Of a DNA stretch of 64,000 nucleotides, positions 33,892-44,539 are shown one piece after another; position 1 is the first letter of the stretch, and every line of letters begins with the position of its first letter. Under the pieces are notes generated by a model. It was not told the DNA's origin. It saw nothing but the letters and a program-made list of their open reading frames with translations, and did not search any database. A program made the position numbers and the translations under genes. The stretch comes from Micropterix aruncella (taxonomy: Eukaryota; Arthropoda; Insecta; Lepidoptera; Micropterigidae). The stretch spans positions 29,467,659-29,531,658 of the forward strand of contig OX155963.1 in assembly GCA_944548615.1 (NCBI GenBank), given 5' to 3'.

Positions 33892-34821
33892 GTATTTATT
33901 GTTAAATAAATTAAATAATTAAATAATTAATAATAATTAGTTAAAACATAAGTGAAATGCGAATCGTTTTCGGAGTTATTAATGTTGGTTTCGATCGAAT
34001 ATTCTGGTTCCACGTGACGAGTAATTCCACTGATTTGCGTCGTTTCACTTCATGAGTTTTTTTTTCATCTTTTCTCCAAACTCATCATTTTGCTTAATCC
34101 AATAATCATTTAGTCCGTCCCTGTACCCGCGGCATACGTTTGCCCGTTCGCCGGCTGGTCGTGCATAAAATTAATACCGATAATGTTACAGTGTGAAAAT
34201 ATTTAGCAAGTATTTCGCTCTAACACCAGTATACCATACCAATGTGGGGTGGGCGGGGGTGAAAGGGGGCGAAACATGTGCGTGCCATATCGACACTTTA
34301 ACTACTGCATACACACACACACACACAATTTTAATTTATATTTAGGGTCAATGTTACATATATCTAGATATTTTCTCATAGAAAGAAGAAGAAATGGGAT
34401 TTCGTTTGTGTTTTCACTTCGACTTTCTACCTTGCTAAATACGTTAAGGTAAAACTCGTCCCGCGTCAAAAGTTTGTGAGGTTCGGCCTCATCCAAGATT
34501 AGCCGATGGGGTACATCTTAACAATTCCTCGATAAGTAAATTCTCATCCCTCTTAATGAGAGTTTATGGTCCCTCCGGGGATGCTAAAGGAGGGAGGTTA
34601 AACGAAGGCGCGAGGGGTGGGGGGAAAGGGGGGGGGGCGGCGGGGGAAGATTTAATTACGCGCTATTTTCGCAAAACTTTTCCCGAAATGTGCCCTCGTT
34701 AGAAAAATAAATATGCGGGCTGTGGGACGACCCCGAGCGGTGAGGCTTGTAATTTTGGAAATTTGTCTTTGACAACTTATCACTGAAACTGTTTTGTTGT
34801 GCTTTTATAATATATTTATAA
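33892..34821. other. Unassigned, with a G-rich tract
   Basis: No gene recognised. GC-richer patches at 34080-34160 and 34480-34760; a G-rich tract at 34608-34650; a short CACA repeat at 34312-34326. Confidence 0.3.
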
Positions 34822-35603
34822 TCTATACTGATATTATAAAGAAGTAATGTTTGTAAAATTGTAAGTTTGTATGTAGGGGGTAATCTCCGAAACTACTCAT
34901 CCGATTTGAACAATTCTTTCACGAATGGAAGGCTCTATTATCGATGAGTGCTATAGAATATATATTATTGTGATAAATATTGGTTTTCAATACGAAATCA
35001 CGATATTTGTAAATCAAGTCGAAGAAAAATGAGCTGGTGGGTTGCTTTATCGGCTTGCGCAGAAGAAGCGGTTTGATATACATATGTGAAAATAATATAG
35101 GACAATAACATCGGCCCTCACAAAACCAAAAAAGTCAGCGACAGCATACATCCAACATAATTGCTTTTATATATCAAAAAAATAACAAAAATAAGTAGGC
35201 AGTGTTTGTTGAAGACATTAGCAATAAAATAAGAATTCTTATTAAAATAAATTACTCCATTATCACGGGTAGTTAATATAGATAAAATTAGCCATCTACT
35301 GTAACTTTTTAGGTAGAATAGTTTTAGAGATATCATGAAATTAGTAACTCGTGCAAGCACCTCGAATACATAGCGGGCGGCGGGCAGCTGCTGGCTCAGC
35401 TAGGTCAGCGTTCAGCGGAAGGCGGCGCGGACAGCGAGGAACAAGACGAGTACGTCTACGAGATAGGTAGCGTGCATCTGAAGGGGGAGGTCTTGCACTA
35501 TATATCTAAAGGTAGCATCTAAAAGGCAAATAAACGCCACCCTACTTAAATTAACATCTCGATTCGAAACTTTACGCGAATCGGAGCTGCGGGTAACAGC
35601 TAG
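34822..35603 (+). mobile_element. Non-autonomous Helitron with a GC-rich insert
   Basis: Starts TCTATACTGATATTATAAAG immediately after A and ends GGGTAACAGCTAG immediately before T: the A-TC...CTAG-T arrangement of Helitrons, without target duplication. Its left part (GGTAATCTCCGAAACTACTC) matches the left part of the reverse copy at 37258-37969. No Rep/helicase coding. The right third is GC-rich and holds an open frame, see 35349. Confidence 0.85.
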
Positions 35604-36200
35604 TCTAATAAAAACCGATCTTCACATGACATGTCGATTCGGCTCTTCGATGTCGATATTCTGCTACCAGCCAAAAGAAAAATCGCTACGAACTAATACT
35701 GAGACTGGTTAACTCCTCAGAAACACTTTTGGTGCTTGCGACAAAAAATTGCGTTTCGAAGACCATATCAGCAAAAGGGTTTGTTGTGGCTTCGCTCGTT
35801 CGAAAACTCTTTTTAAGATACGATCCAATTTTTATATTTAAGCTACAGTAAGTACTTTTATACCTCAAAAAAAATATTAATGTAATTAGCGCTCTCTGAT
35901 GGGATTCGCGAGTACCACTACGCACTATGATGTTTAGTTAGATAATAAAAGATGAATCCTAATCAATATAAATTATTCTATCATAACTAGTGTTAAAAGG
36001 TGGTAAAATTAGCCAATTACTGCGTTTTTAGGTGTCATAGAATATGAGATGTTATTCGATATTTTTCCTTTGCATATTATATCAAAAATTAAGGGCTTTC
36101 TGTTGAAATTTGCAAATACAACTTCGTGGGCCGGCTTTTGTTGAGAAAAATAAGTAATAAAATATGAATCATTAGGAGATAAAATTGGCCATTTACTGCA
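35225..36200 (+). repeat. Three diverged copies of an AATTAGCCATTTACTG block
   Basis: AATAAAAT.AGAAT..., then AAATTAGCCATCTACTG (35286), AAATTAGCCAATTACTG (36006) and AAATTGGCCATTTACTG (36183) follow related leaders in the same order. The first lies inside the Helitron, the others outside it. GCGAGTACCACTACGC and GTGAGTACCACTAAACGC (35910, 36287) form a further shared pair. Confidence 0.5.
35349..35522 (+). CDS. Possible captured exon fragment in a Helitron
   Basis: A 57-codon stretch open to a TAA stop, GC about twice that of the flanking DNA. It reads SCKHLEYIAGGGQLLAQLGQ, then an acidic EEQDEYVYEIGSVHL region. No ATG in frame, and the 5' side joins AT-rich repeat sequence abruptly, as at a captured exon. 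I do not recognise the protein. Helitrons commonly carry host gene fragments, which makes capture the leading explanation; a chance GC-rich frame is the alternative. It is not expected to be expressed as it stands. Confidence 0.4.
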   Translation, partial: SCKHLEYIAGGGQLLAQLGQRSAEGGADSEEQDEYVYEIGSVHLKGEVLHYISKGSI

Positions 36201-36324
36201 TTATTTGGAATTACGGTTTGGAAAAACAATTAGCATTTATTAAAATTACGGATTACATATCGATTAAGTGTTCTCTGTTAGATTTTGTGAGTACCACTAA
36301 ACGCCTACTTTTGTAGAGACAAAT

Positions 36325-36730
36325 TTATTGAAATTTGGACAGGTCAAAGTCTGTCGGATCAGCTAGTATCATATAAGCATAATTTGGCATTTGTGCATAA
36401 TTAGTATTTGCGCGTTGCGATTCGAACGTTGTAGGAGCTTTAATGATTCTACATAGGTGGGACAAAAATTGCACGTTTTCTAGGAGGTATGGGCTGTCGC
36501 TGCTATTATTAATTATTTTATATAAGAAAACCATATCCGCAACCGTGCGCCCTTCCTCGAGCGAATGAATATAGAAGTATCAGTCTGCTATAAAATGACT
36601 GAAGTCCTAGATATTGCTGAAAGTTAAGATACCTCAAGAATCTCGTCTGGGCTCCCGTAGTTTCCATATTATAGACACTGTAATGCGGGTTCCAGAAAGA
36701 TGACACAAATTCTAAAACACTGAGGGCGTA
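36325..36730 (-). pseudogene. LINE reverse transcriptase thumb and C-terminus, broken
   Basis: Two minus-strand frames follow each other with a frameshift near 36520. The first (36706 down) reads SSFWNPHYSVYNMETTGAQT then RFLRYL, the post-catalytic segment of Jockey-type LINE proteins (Trp-Asn-Pro ... Gln-x-x-Phe-Leu-Arg). The second reads FLYKIINNSSDSPYLLENVQ, then FESQRANTNYAQ and ends near a stop, the C-terminal segment of the same proteins. RT palm motifs are absent. The tail compares well with the plus-strand remnant at 43799, so both may be one family. Confidence 0.7.
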
Positions 36731-37257
36731 AGCAACAATAGTGAAATACTACGTTTAGAATTTGTAAATGGCTTACAGAACCTTGTGATAATGCCCAAAG
36801 TTTTTATTGCTTCACCAACCACGCTCTATTTTTTCTGACTTTTAGTTTAAATGCCGCTAAGATGAATCGCTTCTCATTTAGAATTATCCGCGATACATCA
36901 AATCGCTCTTCCTCTCAGCAGAGTAAGGGTGTCAGCAGGAGGATCGCCGGGTCGACCCACGTGGTGCCGTCGGACATGCCTTTGGCCGGCGTCATAAATC
37001 ATAGGGATGGCGGACGGTAGGGTGGTGCAACCCTCCCTCTACTCTTCGACCTCCTTAACTAAGATATATCGCCAACGGAACCAGCCTCTGTCCCGAGCCT
37101 AAGCCGGCGATGCTATCGTAACACGTGCGAAGATTGGCTCTTGGGGCCTCCTTTATCAATATTCGATACACAATAATATCATGTTGATATGTTGTGCTTG
37201 AACGGTTCTCGCTTTAGACTTTAGGAAACACATCATCTATAACGAATTTATTATATA
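36731..37257. other. Unassigned, partly GC-rich
   Basis: GC-rich at 36910-37150 with no recognisable frame; otherwise nothing seen. Confidence 0.3.
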
Positions 37258-37969
37258 CCAGCTGATCCGTGCCTACTTCGTTGGGCGGTAAAACTTTTTA
37301 CCTGTGGTGAAATTATAAGCGTGATTCAGATAGTACTGAGTGCTATGATTAATTATTTCCTGACTGCCAAAAGAAGGGTTATATTTTTACTGCATATGTA
37401 TGTATGTATTGGCATGCCATTTGACTATAATACCGTTATTTTTGAGTGTCTTCTTGTGAGCGTATTATCTCTTTAATTATTTATGCAGTAAAAGGGAAAA
37501 GTAATTTGTTTTAAATACTTGAGACGATAAATTTACTTATTTAGATAAGAATTCATAATTGTTGATAATATGACCAATAAACATGACCTTAACGATTAAC
37601 ATTATTATTTTAATATAAAATACTACTTTTTGTGACTTAAATATAAAAGTTAGACTTATGCTGTCGTCGACCTTTTTGTAGGCATTATCAAGCTCTACAA
37701 CTTTTCTCTAGAACTTAATCATATATCTCTCATCGTTAAGGCAGCGTTAGTTAGAAACGTTTTCGTTCGACCGTTTTTTCTCCGACTTACTTTGCAAATC
37801 CGACTACCACAAAAAAGTCTTTTCAGTTTTCGGAATAATATATAGCCTATGACACTCACAAACAACGTAGCTTTCTATTTTTAAAAGAATTTTCAAAATC
37901 GGTTCAGTAGATCCAGAGATTACTTCCTACAACTTCACAAACTTTACCTCTTTATAATATTAGTATAGA
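37258..37969 (-). mobile_element. Non-autonomous Helitron (reverse)
   Basis: On the minus strand it starts TCTATACTAATATTATAAAG after A and ends GGATCAGCTGG before T, with CTGG as an allowed CTRR end. The 3' portion (GCCCAACGAAGTAGGCACGG) is shared with 49925-50460. 712 bases, no coding. Confidence 0.8.
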
Positions 37970-37972
37970 TTA

Positions 37973-38031
37973 CCCTTAAAGGACCATATGACATACATAT
38001 GTGTCCCTTAGGTCATATGGTCCTTCAAGGG
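37973..38031. other. 59-base imperfect palindrome
   Basis: CCCTTAAAGGACCATATGAC and its near reverse complement GTCATATGGTCCTTCAAGGG flank a 19-base centre that is itself partly palindromic (ACATATGT). It starts three bases after the Helitron end. Likely a small cruciform-forming repeat. Confidence 0.85.
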
Positions 38032-39440
38032 CATATAATATTCTAGCATCAAATATTGTAATATGTTGCCTAAAGCGTTAAAAAAACAAAAAAACAATAA
38101 TCAGTTTAGGGATGCCCTAAACAAATTTCTATTAGAAAATGCACTCTATTCCATAAACGAACTTGAGATTTGTTGCAGACTTAACAAAGAAACATGATTA
38201 TGAAAAGGAAATTTATTTCTCCGTAATTTTAAAGTTAACTAACTATTAATTCTTTAGTGTTGTATTGCTAATACGTTCAGTTATTTCTTTTATATTTTGT
38301 TTTCAATCACATAATATATTTTGATTTCCTATCTAATGTAGGTACTTTGATTTTAAGGGCACCTTATTTTTTCTTTATCTACTGTGTTTCTTTGTTATGA
38401 CAATTTATTATTGATTCTTTTGATTATTGACTATGTTTGTTTTTTTAAAGTTATTGGGTAACAACATTTGATACTATGGTAATATTTACTGCTATTTTCC
38501 CGTAAAATTTCAATTACATTCTTAAAATCATTTTTATACCTACCCAATTTAATTGTGCTATTATTAAAATATTGTTTTTTTTAAATATTTATTGTTGAAT
38601 GTAACAAAAATATCGTACTCTTAAAAGGCAGGTTGTGCGGCACTAAACAATTGTAAATCTCTATCACAATCACAATAAAATAAATGGAAAAAAAAAATAT
38701 TTAATAAATAAAAAAAATATATATAAATTGTCGAATACCAAAAATGTATATATTATATTTTATGTCCATGTTATTGGGACATCATCCAAAAGTTAAATTA
38801 TTGTTTAAAAATATACCGTATTTTTCTGACAAATCTTAACATTTTTTTCCTGACAATAATTTCTCGTTGATGCAGCCCGACTAAGAAAAAAGTTCCATTT
38901 AAAAAATATATTCATTCATTAATTTTTTGACCTTTCACACAATAAGAAAAATATTTAATTGGATCTTACATTACCATTTCGAAATTATAGTTTTATACAA
39001 AATAAACATAGTTCAATTGTAATTTTGTTGAATTACAAGGAATTTGTTGAAACTCCACTACTCGATTATATGTATCAAAATTTCCGTACGTTTAATACGG
39101 AAATAAAAGTATACTGTAGTTTCAACATGATTCATGTGTCCGACTGTATCCGTACGTATCCTTCTACATACTGTCATGTTAGAAGCGAGATCCCAATATC
39201 GCGACTACGCACGGTACTATCGTCACGCCAACACCGTTACGCGTCATTTTAATTCATACGTATGGACCACAGTCCGTGTCATATACGTAATCCTTGTTGA
39301 AACAAATGTATTTTCGTATAACATCGTTATATTTTTCTCAGTGCAATTGATTAAATCAACAAGAATCGTGCAAACCTTAATTGATAGAACTACTTATTCC
39401 CACGATTTATGACATTGTTGTTTATTATTGTATATGTGAA
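38032..39440. other. AT-rich spacer
   Basis: No gene recognised. The 97- and 92-codon frames at 38959 and 39134 have no motif that I can name. Confidence 0.3.
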
Positions 39441-39690
39441 TTCTACAAAGCAAACATTATATCGCAATCGCATATACACAAGTTCGATACAAGGAACAAG
39501 TCACTTTATATCCGTTCATCGCAAGCTACCGCTTCAGAGTTCCAAAGCACAACAACATATAGAAGCGTATTTTTTTTGTAACAAGCTGCCAAAAAACTTA
39601 TACAAAACAATAATTTTGTTGAGTTTATTAAACGAACGAAACAATATTTGCTATGTAAATATTTGTACAATTTGAGTGAGTTTTAACGTA
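39441..39690 (+). pseudogene. LINE reverse transcriptase C-terminal tail, frameshifted
   Basis: One frame reads HIHKFDTRNKSLYI up to about 39575 and the next continues FFCNKLPKNLYKTI to a stop at 39673. His-x-x-x-Thr-Arg-Asn-Lys and Asn-Lys-Leu-Pro-x-x-Leu are the two landmarks of the C-terminal tail of many LINE ORF2 proteins, at the usual spacing of about 40 residues. One frameshift separates them. No polymerase remains. The 3' boundary is not clear; no tandem tail was recognised after it. Confidence 0.6.
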
Positions 39691-40330
39691 GGGATTTATT
39701 TTATTTTTTTTAATTGATGCATTTTAATTGTTTATTTCATGTCTGCATTTTCTACACGCTAAACGGGTCTTTGAAAATAAATATGATTTGATTATGTCGC
39801 GTTCAATTATACATTACATACGTTCATTGTACGTTTATTATACATTACATTTCCAGCCCTTGTATGGCAAGTGGCCTATATCATCCTCACACTCCTCATA
39901 TCATATTTTAATCATATTTTCTATGAGGGTGAGGGGGGGGGGGGGGTGACCGTCGCGGCCATAACTCATTCCCCCGAACGCGTTCTTTAATCTCGCCGGA
40001 CCTGCTTCGAGATAAATAGACACCCAGGCGAATCTTTCCGAAGATTTATTAAGGAACTTTCCTAGCATCCCTGATAGGTCAAGCAGGAGCGGTGCAGGGT
40101 TGATGCGGTGTTGTGGCATCGGAGAACACAGAGCAGTGAAATAACATTAAAAAAATGTGTTGTAAAATTCGGAGGCGCAAAAGATTTGGCGCACTTGTTC
40201 AGTAATGAGATGATGCTAGCTATCCTTCTGAGAGCTACAAGAAATCTAGTCCTAGACGTTGATCAGATATACGCTAAGGTAATCATACCCTAATATTATG
40301 ATCATGAGGATTATCATATATATTCAATAC
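39691..40330. other. Unassigned, with a 14-base poly-G run
   Basis: Poly-G at 39933-39946. The GC-rich part (39950-40300) has short frames without recognised domain. Confidence 0.3.
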
Positions 40331-40955
40331 ACAACAGAGTAACACAAGTAACAACAAACAGACAGCATTTAATCCCAAAAAAGAGAACAAGTTTTCCACC
40401 AAAACACTTTTCTTACATTGCTCCACGACTGCTCACCAAAATAAATAGCGTTTTTCCTGCAGGAATAAAATCTAAGACTAGTTAAAGAAAAACTTAACTA
40501 AGTCTCTTTTGACTATGGGTCGAGAAGAAACGGAGACACTAATATTTACTAAATAAATATATACTACTAAATACAAAATAATGTATACAAAAACATACAA
40601 GCTAAAATAGAACACGATTATTGAAACCAATTCAGTATAATTTAATATTTATCTATAAAGTATACACGCATTTATGTTTTTATGTGCATATCTATGCATA
40701 TGCTTAAATTTCATAATATTACCTACTATTATATGTATACATACTTATATTCATAAATTTAATATATTACATTTATTTGATACATGCTATGTATATACAG
40801 CAAAAATACACCAAGTTACGTAAACAACCTACATTCATTTATATTAAGCCTATCGTGGTACAGGCGAGGCCTACTTAGGATGGCGTTGAAACCAAAATAT
40901 GTGTAAGTTTATAGATTTAATAAAGAATTTTGAATTTGAATTTGAATTTGATGCT
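40331..40955 (+). mobile_element. LINE 3' end, family B, with TTTGAA tail
   Basis: Coding tail at 40372-40485, then AT-rich 3' UTR ending in TATATTAAGCCTATCGTGGT, ACAGGCGAGGCCTAC, AATAAAGAATTTTGAATTTG and TTTGAA repeats (40925-40949). Same 3' end as 8330-8573, which gives the family two copies here. Confidence 0.8.
40372..40485 (+). pseudogene. LINE reverse transcriptase C-terminal tail
   Basis: A 37-codon stretch ending in a stop reads IPKKRTSFPPKHFSYIAPRL followed by LTKINSVFPAGIKS. The Phe-x-Tyr-Ile-Ala-Pro-Arg box followed by an Asn-rich helix is the end of a LINE ORF2 protein. It is out of frame with anything upstream and lacks all catalytic domains. Its value is that it ties the TTTGAA-tailed 3' end to a LINE. 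Confidence 0.6.
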
Positions 40956-41268
40956 CTCCGTGTTTTATTCCAGGATTAAAAACGATTACTTGGGGGCAAA
41001 CTTACGATTACATAGATGACAGTTGCCACTAATTTATAACAAATATTGAATTTAACCAATAAGTAGATCGGATTCATTATGAAGACATACAAACATTTCC
41101 AATACATAGCCGTTGAAGTTGCTACTTTGTGAAGTTATAGAAGGTACTTGAAAAATAAAGAGCGCTGTATACCAAATTAAAAATTGTATATTTTTAACAT
41201 TATATTAAACTAATGAGAACTATGATTTAAACATTTGTTTGTTATTTTATTCTTATTTAAATTCAAGG
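40956..41268. other. Unassigned
   Basis: No feature recognised; AT-rich. Confidence 0.3.
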
Positions 41269-41272
41269 TTAA

Positions 41273-41577
41273 CCCGTTGAGTATGAGTCAACCAAATCTG
41301 GTCGCGAAACAATTATCCGTTGAGTACGAGTCGACCAAATCTGGTCGCGCGTTTTTTTCACTTCTTTGACGTTCTCATATTTATTCATAATTATCTAATT
41401 GTTTCACAAAATGATATTTCAATATTCTATATTCGAAATTTCAATGCAATCATTGTGCAGTTGTTCTTTTTATGATTGGTGTAGTAGTTTCGTAGTTATA
41501 GTACTTTAAGTCGATGTCGCCGAAAATCCTGCAAAAGAGACAGATGCATCCATGAAAATACCCATTTACTCCAAGGG
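41273..41577. mobile_element. piggyBac-like MITE, family M2, copy 1
   Basis: 305 bases between TTAA (41269-41272) and TTAA (41578-41581), with ends CCCGTTGAGTA and the reverse CCCTTGGAGTA. A GACCAGATTTGGTCGACTCG-type block occurs twice next to one end. The interior (CAATTAGATAATTATGAATA on the minus strand) matches the larger copy at 62126-62749 in opposite orientation. Confidence 0.85.
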
Positions 41578-41594
41578 TTAAATACCGTACAGAC

Positions 41595-41775
41595 TTGTTT
41601 ATATAACCATCTAAACTGCGCCACTATACTGTTGATTATACGCCACTATTACAGAGAGGATTAATCAATTTTTGGTACTATGAGTGCCATTTAAAAGTTG
41701 CGCTTCTTAGTAAAATCCTAGCTGCCAAATTGTAGTACGGTATTGATCACTCTAATTCACTATATAATCGATACT
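41595..41775 (+). repeat. Family V, copy 2
   Basis: Same block order as 31795-32000: TTGGTACTATGAGTGCCATT, TTGCGCTTCTTAGTAAAATC, CTAGCTGCCAAATTGTAGTACG, TATTGATCA. It borders the M2 MITE. Confidence 0.5.
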
Positions 41776-42250
41776 CAACGTAGGTGCTTCTCACACTTAA
41801 AAATGTACCCCCTGTTGTATTATGTATACTCCAAAGCACTCCTCGTTTATCACCAAAATTGTTTATTGTATATTTAAAAAATATAAGTTTCTTGTTGATT
41901 AACTTCATCTTAGAATACGAAGCCCACATCAAGAATATCCAGATGCTCATTACGCGACATATAGATATAATAAGTCATAGCTATCTAAAGCTAGGGTATT
42001 ATACAAAGGCGATAACAGGCATAAACAGGGTCACAGCTTCTCGTGCCCGTCCTCCCCCCACCCCATACTCTTCCAGTGCCTCCCGCATCTCTCTCTCGCC
42101 CCCGGCCCTCCCAAGTCAGTCTCACCCCAAAACCTACCCCGTTGTTAGGGGTTACCCGGCACGGTTAGCCAGAATGGTATGGTTCTTAAGACAGCGACTC
42201 TCAAACGTTAAACATTCAATATCAAGTTTGATTAATAATATAGGTAGTAA
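41776..42250. other. Unassigned, with a C-rich patch
   Basis: A 165-codon plus frame spans 41784-42281, but the first half is AT-rich noise and the second half is Pro/Ser-rich because of a C-rich tract (42048-42145). I do not call it a gene. No domain recognised. Confidence 0.35.
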
Positions 42251-42622
42251 TATTAATAATGACTACTACGGCGTTCAATAAAAAAAAATGTATTAAACCC
42301 TAGAGGCCCAATTGGCCGATATCGGCCACAACACGATTCAGCGTGACGGCCCCGTTTTAATTTTATTTTAATTTAATTTGTTTTATTTTATTATGTTTTA
42401 TTATGTTAATATGTTTTATTTAAATTATGGGTACAGTGGTTTGGCAGTAATTAATGTTTTATCATAATTATTTTTTTTTACTAATTTTTACTAAATTTTT
42501 TGGGACATCAACTTGTCAATCGGCCGGGGGGCCGAAGCCTGAAGGGTTAATATAAAAAATATTAATGTCTTAATGCCCCGTAAATAATAATAACTACTAC
42601 GGCGTTCAATAAAAAATAATGA
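42251..42622. repeat. Direct 35-base repeats flanking an M1 MITE
   Basis: AATGACTACTACGGCGTTCA followed by ATAAAAAA at 42258-42286 and a close copy at 42590-42616 bracket the MITE plus 40 bases. This is longer than a transposon target duplication and suggests a local duplication. Confidence 0.6.
42297..42546. mobile_element. piggyBac-like MITE, family M1, copy 2
   Basis: Ends CCCTAGAGGCCC and, reversed, CCCTTCAGGCTTCGGCCCCC, with TTAA on both sides (42293-42296 plus one A, and 42547-42550). Interior is nearly the same as 32143-32401, including GGCCGATATCGGCCACAACA and GGGTACAGTGGTTTGGCAGT. No coding. Confidence 0.88.
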
Positions 42623-43519
42623 TGAATATGGGGAGCTTGACTTTATCGTTTTTTTTTAAATTTTTGGTCAAAGTGACTTTTAAGTTTATACATTTGATAA
42701 ATCTTTATTCTTAACATACAATACCCTTTCTAAAAAGCTCATGTTAACCCATTATCACTTTTTTTTACCACTCGTATATAAAGAATACAAAATACAGAAT
42801 TTCATATCTTTTACACTATTATATTGTTAATCCCTATCAGTCTTTTTTTCGTAAATATAGGGATTACTTAATTTTTTGTGGTTTTATAGCTTATGAGAAA
42901 TCAATAATTTAAAATTATCAAGATCAAAAACCAGGACTTATGCCTTAGAAAATATAACGAATCTATTACCCCCTTTTTGAAAAACTCATTTTATATACCA
43001 ACCAAATATATTTGAGTTGCTTTAATAAAAATATATATTTTACTGAAATACAAAAAATATATTTTACGGAAAAAATACCTGACGGGGCAGAATATCAATT
43101 TCTACCGTCACGGCATGGGCCTTGATCGTTCTTTTCCGTGCCATGATTTCTTCTCCATTTAAGAGCAGACTATGATCTATCTTTCGAAAATAGATTCATG
43201 CTTGATTCGTTTTTGGGAACAAGCCACAAGATGCCATTTTGAGCAAAAAATTGACATGGATCGTTCCTTCCCGTAACCCTTTATTTCATTCTACACTAGT
43301 AGGTAAGCATTTCTAGGATGCGTCATTGCATCTAACATTGTCAGTAAATATTATAAAATTTAAGTAATATAATATAACGTACCTATTGTAATTAATTCAA
43401 GAAAAATAACTATCAGGATCGTTTATTTTTATTTTATTGTATTAAAAACATACATCATAAAAAATAACATATACTTAAGCTTAATATATAACGGTAGTAA
43501 AGCCAATAATGTATATGTT
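42551..43519. other. Unassigned AT-rich spacer
   Basis: No gene recognised. A slightly GC-richer part (43080-43280) has a repeated GATCGTTC phrase (43125, 43261) with no known meaning. Confidence 0.3.
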
Positions 43520-43670
43520 ACGGGTAATGCTAGTTGTTTGATTAAACCTAGGTTTACCCGGGTAAACCTAGAATTACCCAAGGATTTTGGGTTAGGTTAT
43601 ATATAGGTTAGGTTAGGTTCTAGGTTTACCGGGTAAACCTAGGTTTACCCAAACAACTAGCATTACCCGT
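43520..43670. mobile_element. 151-base palindromic MITE
   Basis: Ends ACGGGTAATGCTAGTTGTTT and its reverse complement. The arms continue with AACCTAGGTTTACCCGGGTA palindromes. The centre holds three TTAGGTT units (43590-43617). No clear target duplication. Superfamily unknown. Confidence 0.75.
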
Positions 43671-43759
43671 CACATATATATCACAGCATAATGCCATATC
43701 TCATACCATTTCACTATGTGTTCACTGGAAGACCGCCGCACAGCGGCTGATATGACATT

Positions 43760-44176
43760 ATTGCATAAAATAATACATTACAAAATTGAAGGCCTCATTT
43801 GGTAAAGAAACTGTCGTTGTTGGTTCCGCCACGAAGGGTTCGCTCTCCTCGTACGTTCGACATCCCTCGTGTGAACACTAGTTACGCCCAAAATGCTGTT
43901 ATGCACCGCTTGATGACCATATATAATAGTCGATTCGAAGATATCGTCATTTTTTACTTGAATCAACCTAAATTTAGCGAGGCTGTCCTTAGCTCACTAG
44001 ACGTCAAGGAAGTGATTATATAGTGTGTATACAAATTGTTTCATAACATTCAGAGCGAAAATGAGAATAGTAAAAAGTATAATTTGAATATCTTTATCTA
44101 TCCTACACATATATCCCATCCCTCTCCTTTCCTATCCTTGCAGTAGTTCGATTGTAATTTAATTTAATTTAATTTA
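43760..44176 (+). mobile_element. LINE 3' end with TTTAA tail
   Basis: Coding tail 43799-44023 followed by a short 3' UTR and a TTTAA tandem array (44155-44176). Confidence 0.65.
43799..44023 (+). pseudogene. LINE reverse transcriptase C-terminal tail
   Basis: A 74-codon frame with VPPRRVRSPRTFDIPRVNTS then YAQNAVMHRLMTIYN and a hydrophobic end. The pattern Arg-x-Arg-x-x-x-x-Phe-x-x-Pro-x-x-x-Thr-x-Tyr ... His-Arg-x-x-x-x-Tyr-Asn is the C-terminal tail of Jockey-like LINE ORF2 proteins. The minus-strand remnant at 36325-36730 ends in a related segment (RANTNYAQ). The first Met is not a real start. The RT domain is absent. Confidence 0.7.
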
Positions 44177-44539
44177 GTGCAATGCAACTTTTTATTTACC
44201 GTATAAGAAAATAATGTAGGTAACAATTGCGCTGTATGTTTCCCGAAAAAAAAAAAATATATAAATAAATAAATGAATAAATAAATAAATACATAAATAA
44301 ATACATATAACACATGCATGATGCCATATGCATTATACATACATAACTCAATGAGAGCATAACACACGGTTATCACCTGAGATACATATATTCAATATGA
44401 TCCTTATATGTAAATAAAGAGTAACAGGCTGTCGATAGTTAGAATTCGTTGTGTCTTATATGTAGATTTGCCCCTAAATTGATGTAAGCCAGTGAATGAA
44501 CCTCCGACTATATAATGCCAAAGCTAGTTTTTAAACCAT
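44177..44539. repeat. AAAT-rich microsatellite and spacer
   Basis: (AAAT)n and (AAATACAT)n at 44258-44306; otherwise AT-rich spacer with no gene. Confidence 0.6.

Noticed and set aside
41784..42281. 165-codon ORF
   Set aside because: Joins an AT-rich half to a C-rich half with no motif; likely chance.
43590..43617. Telomeric TTAGG repeat
   Set aside because: Only about three imperfect units inside a palindromic element.
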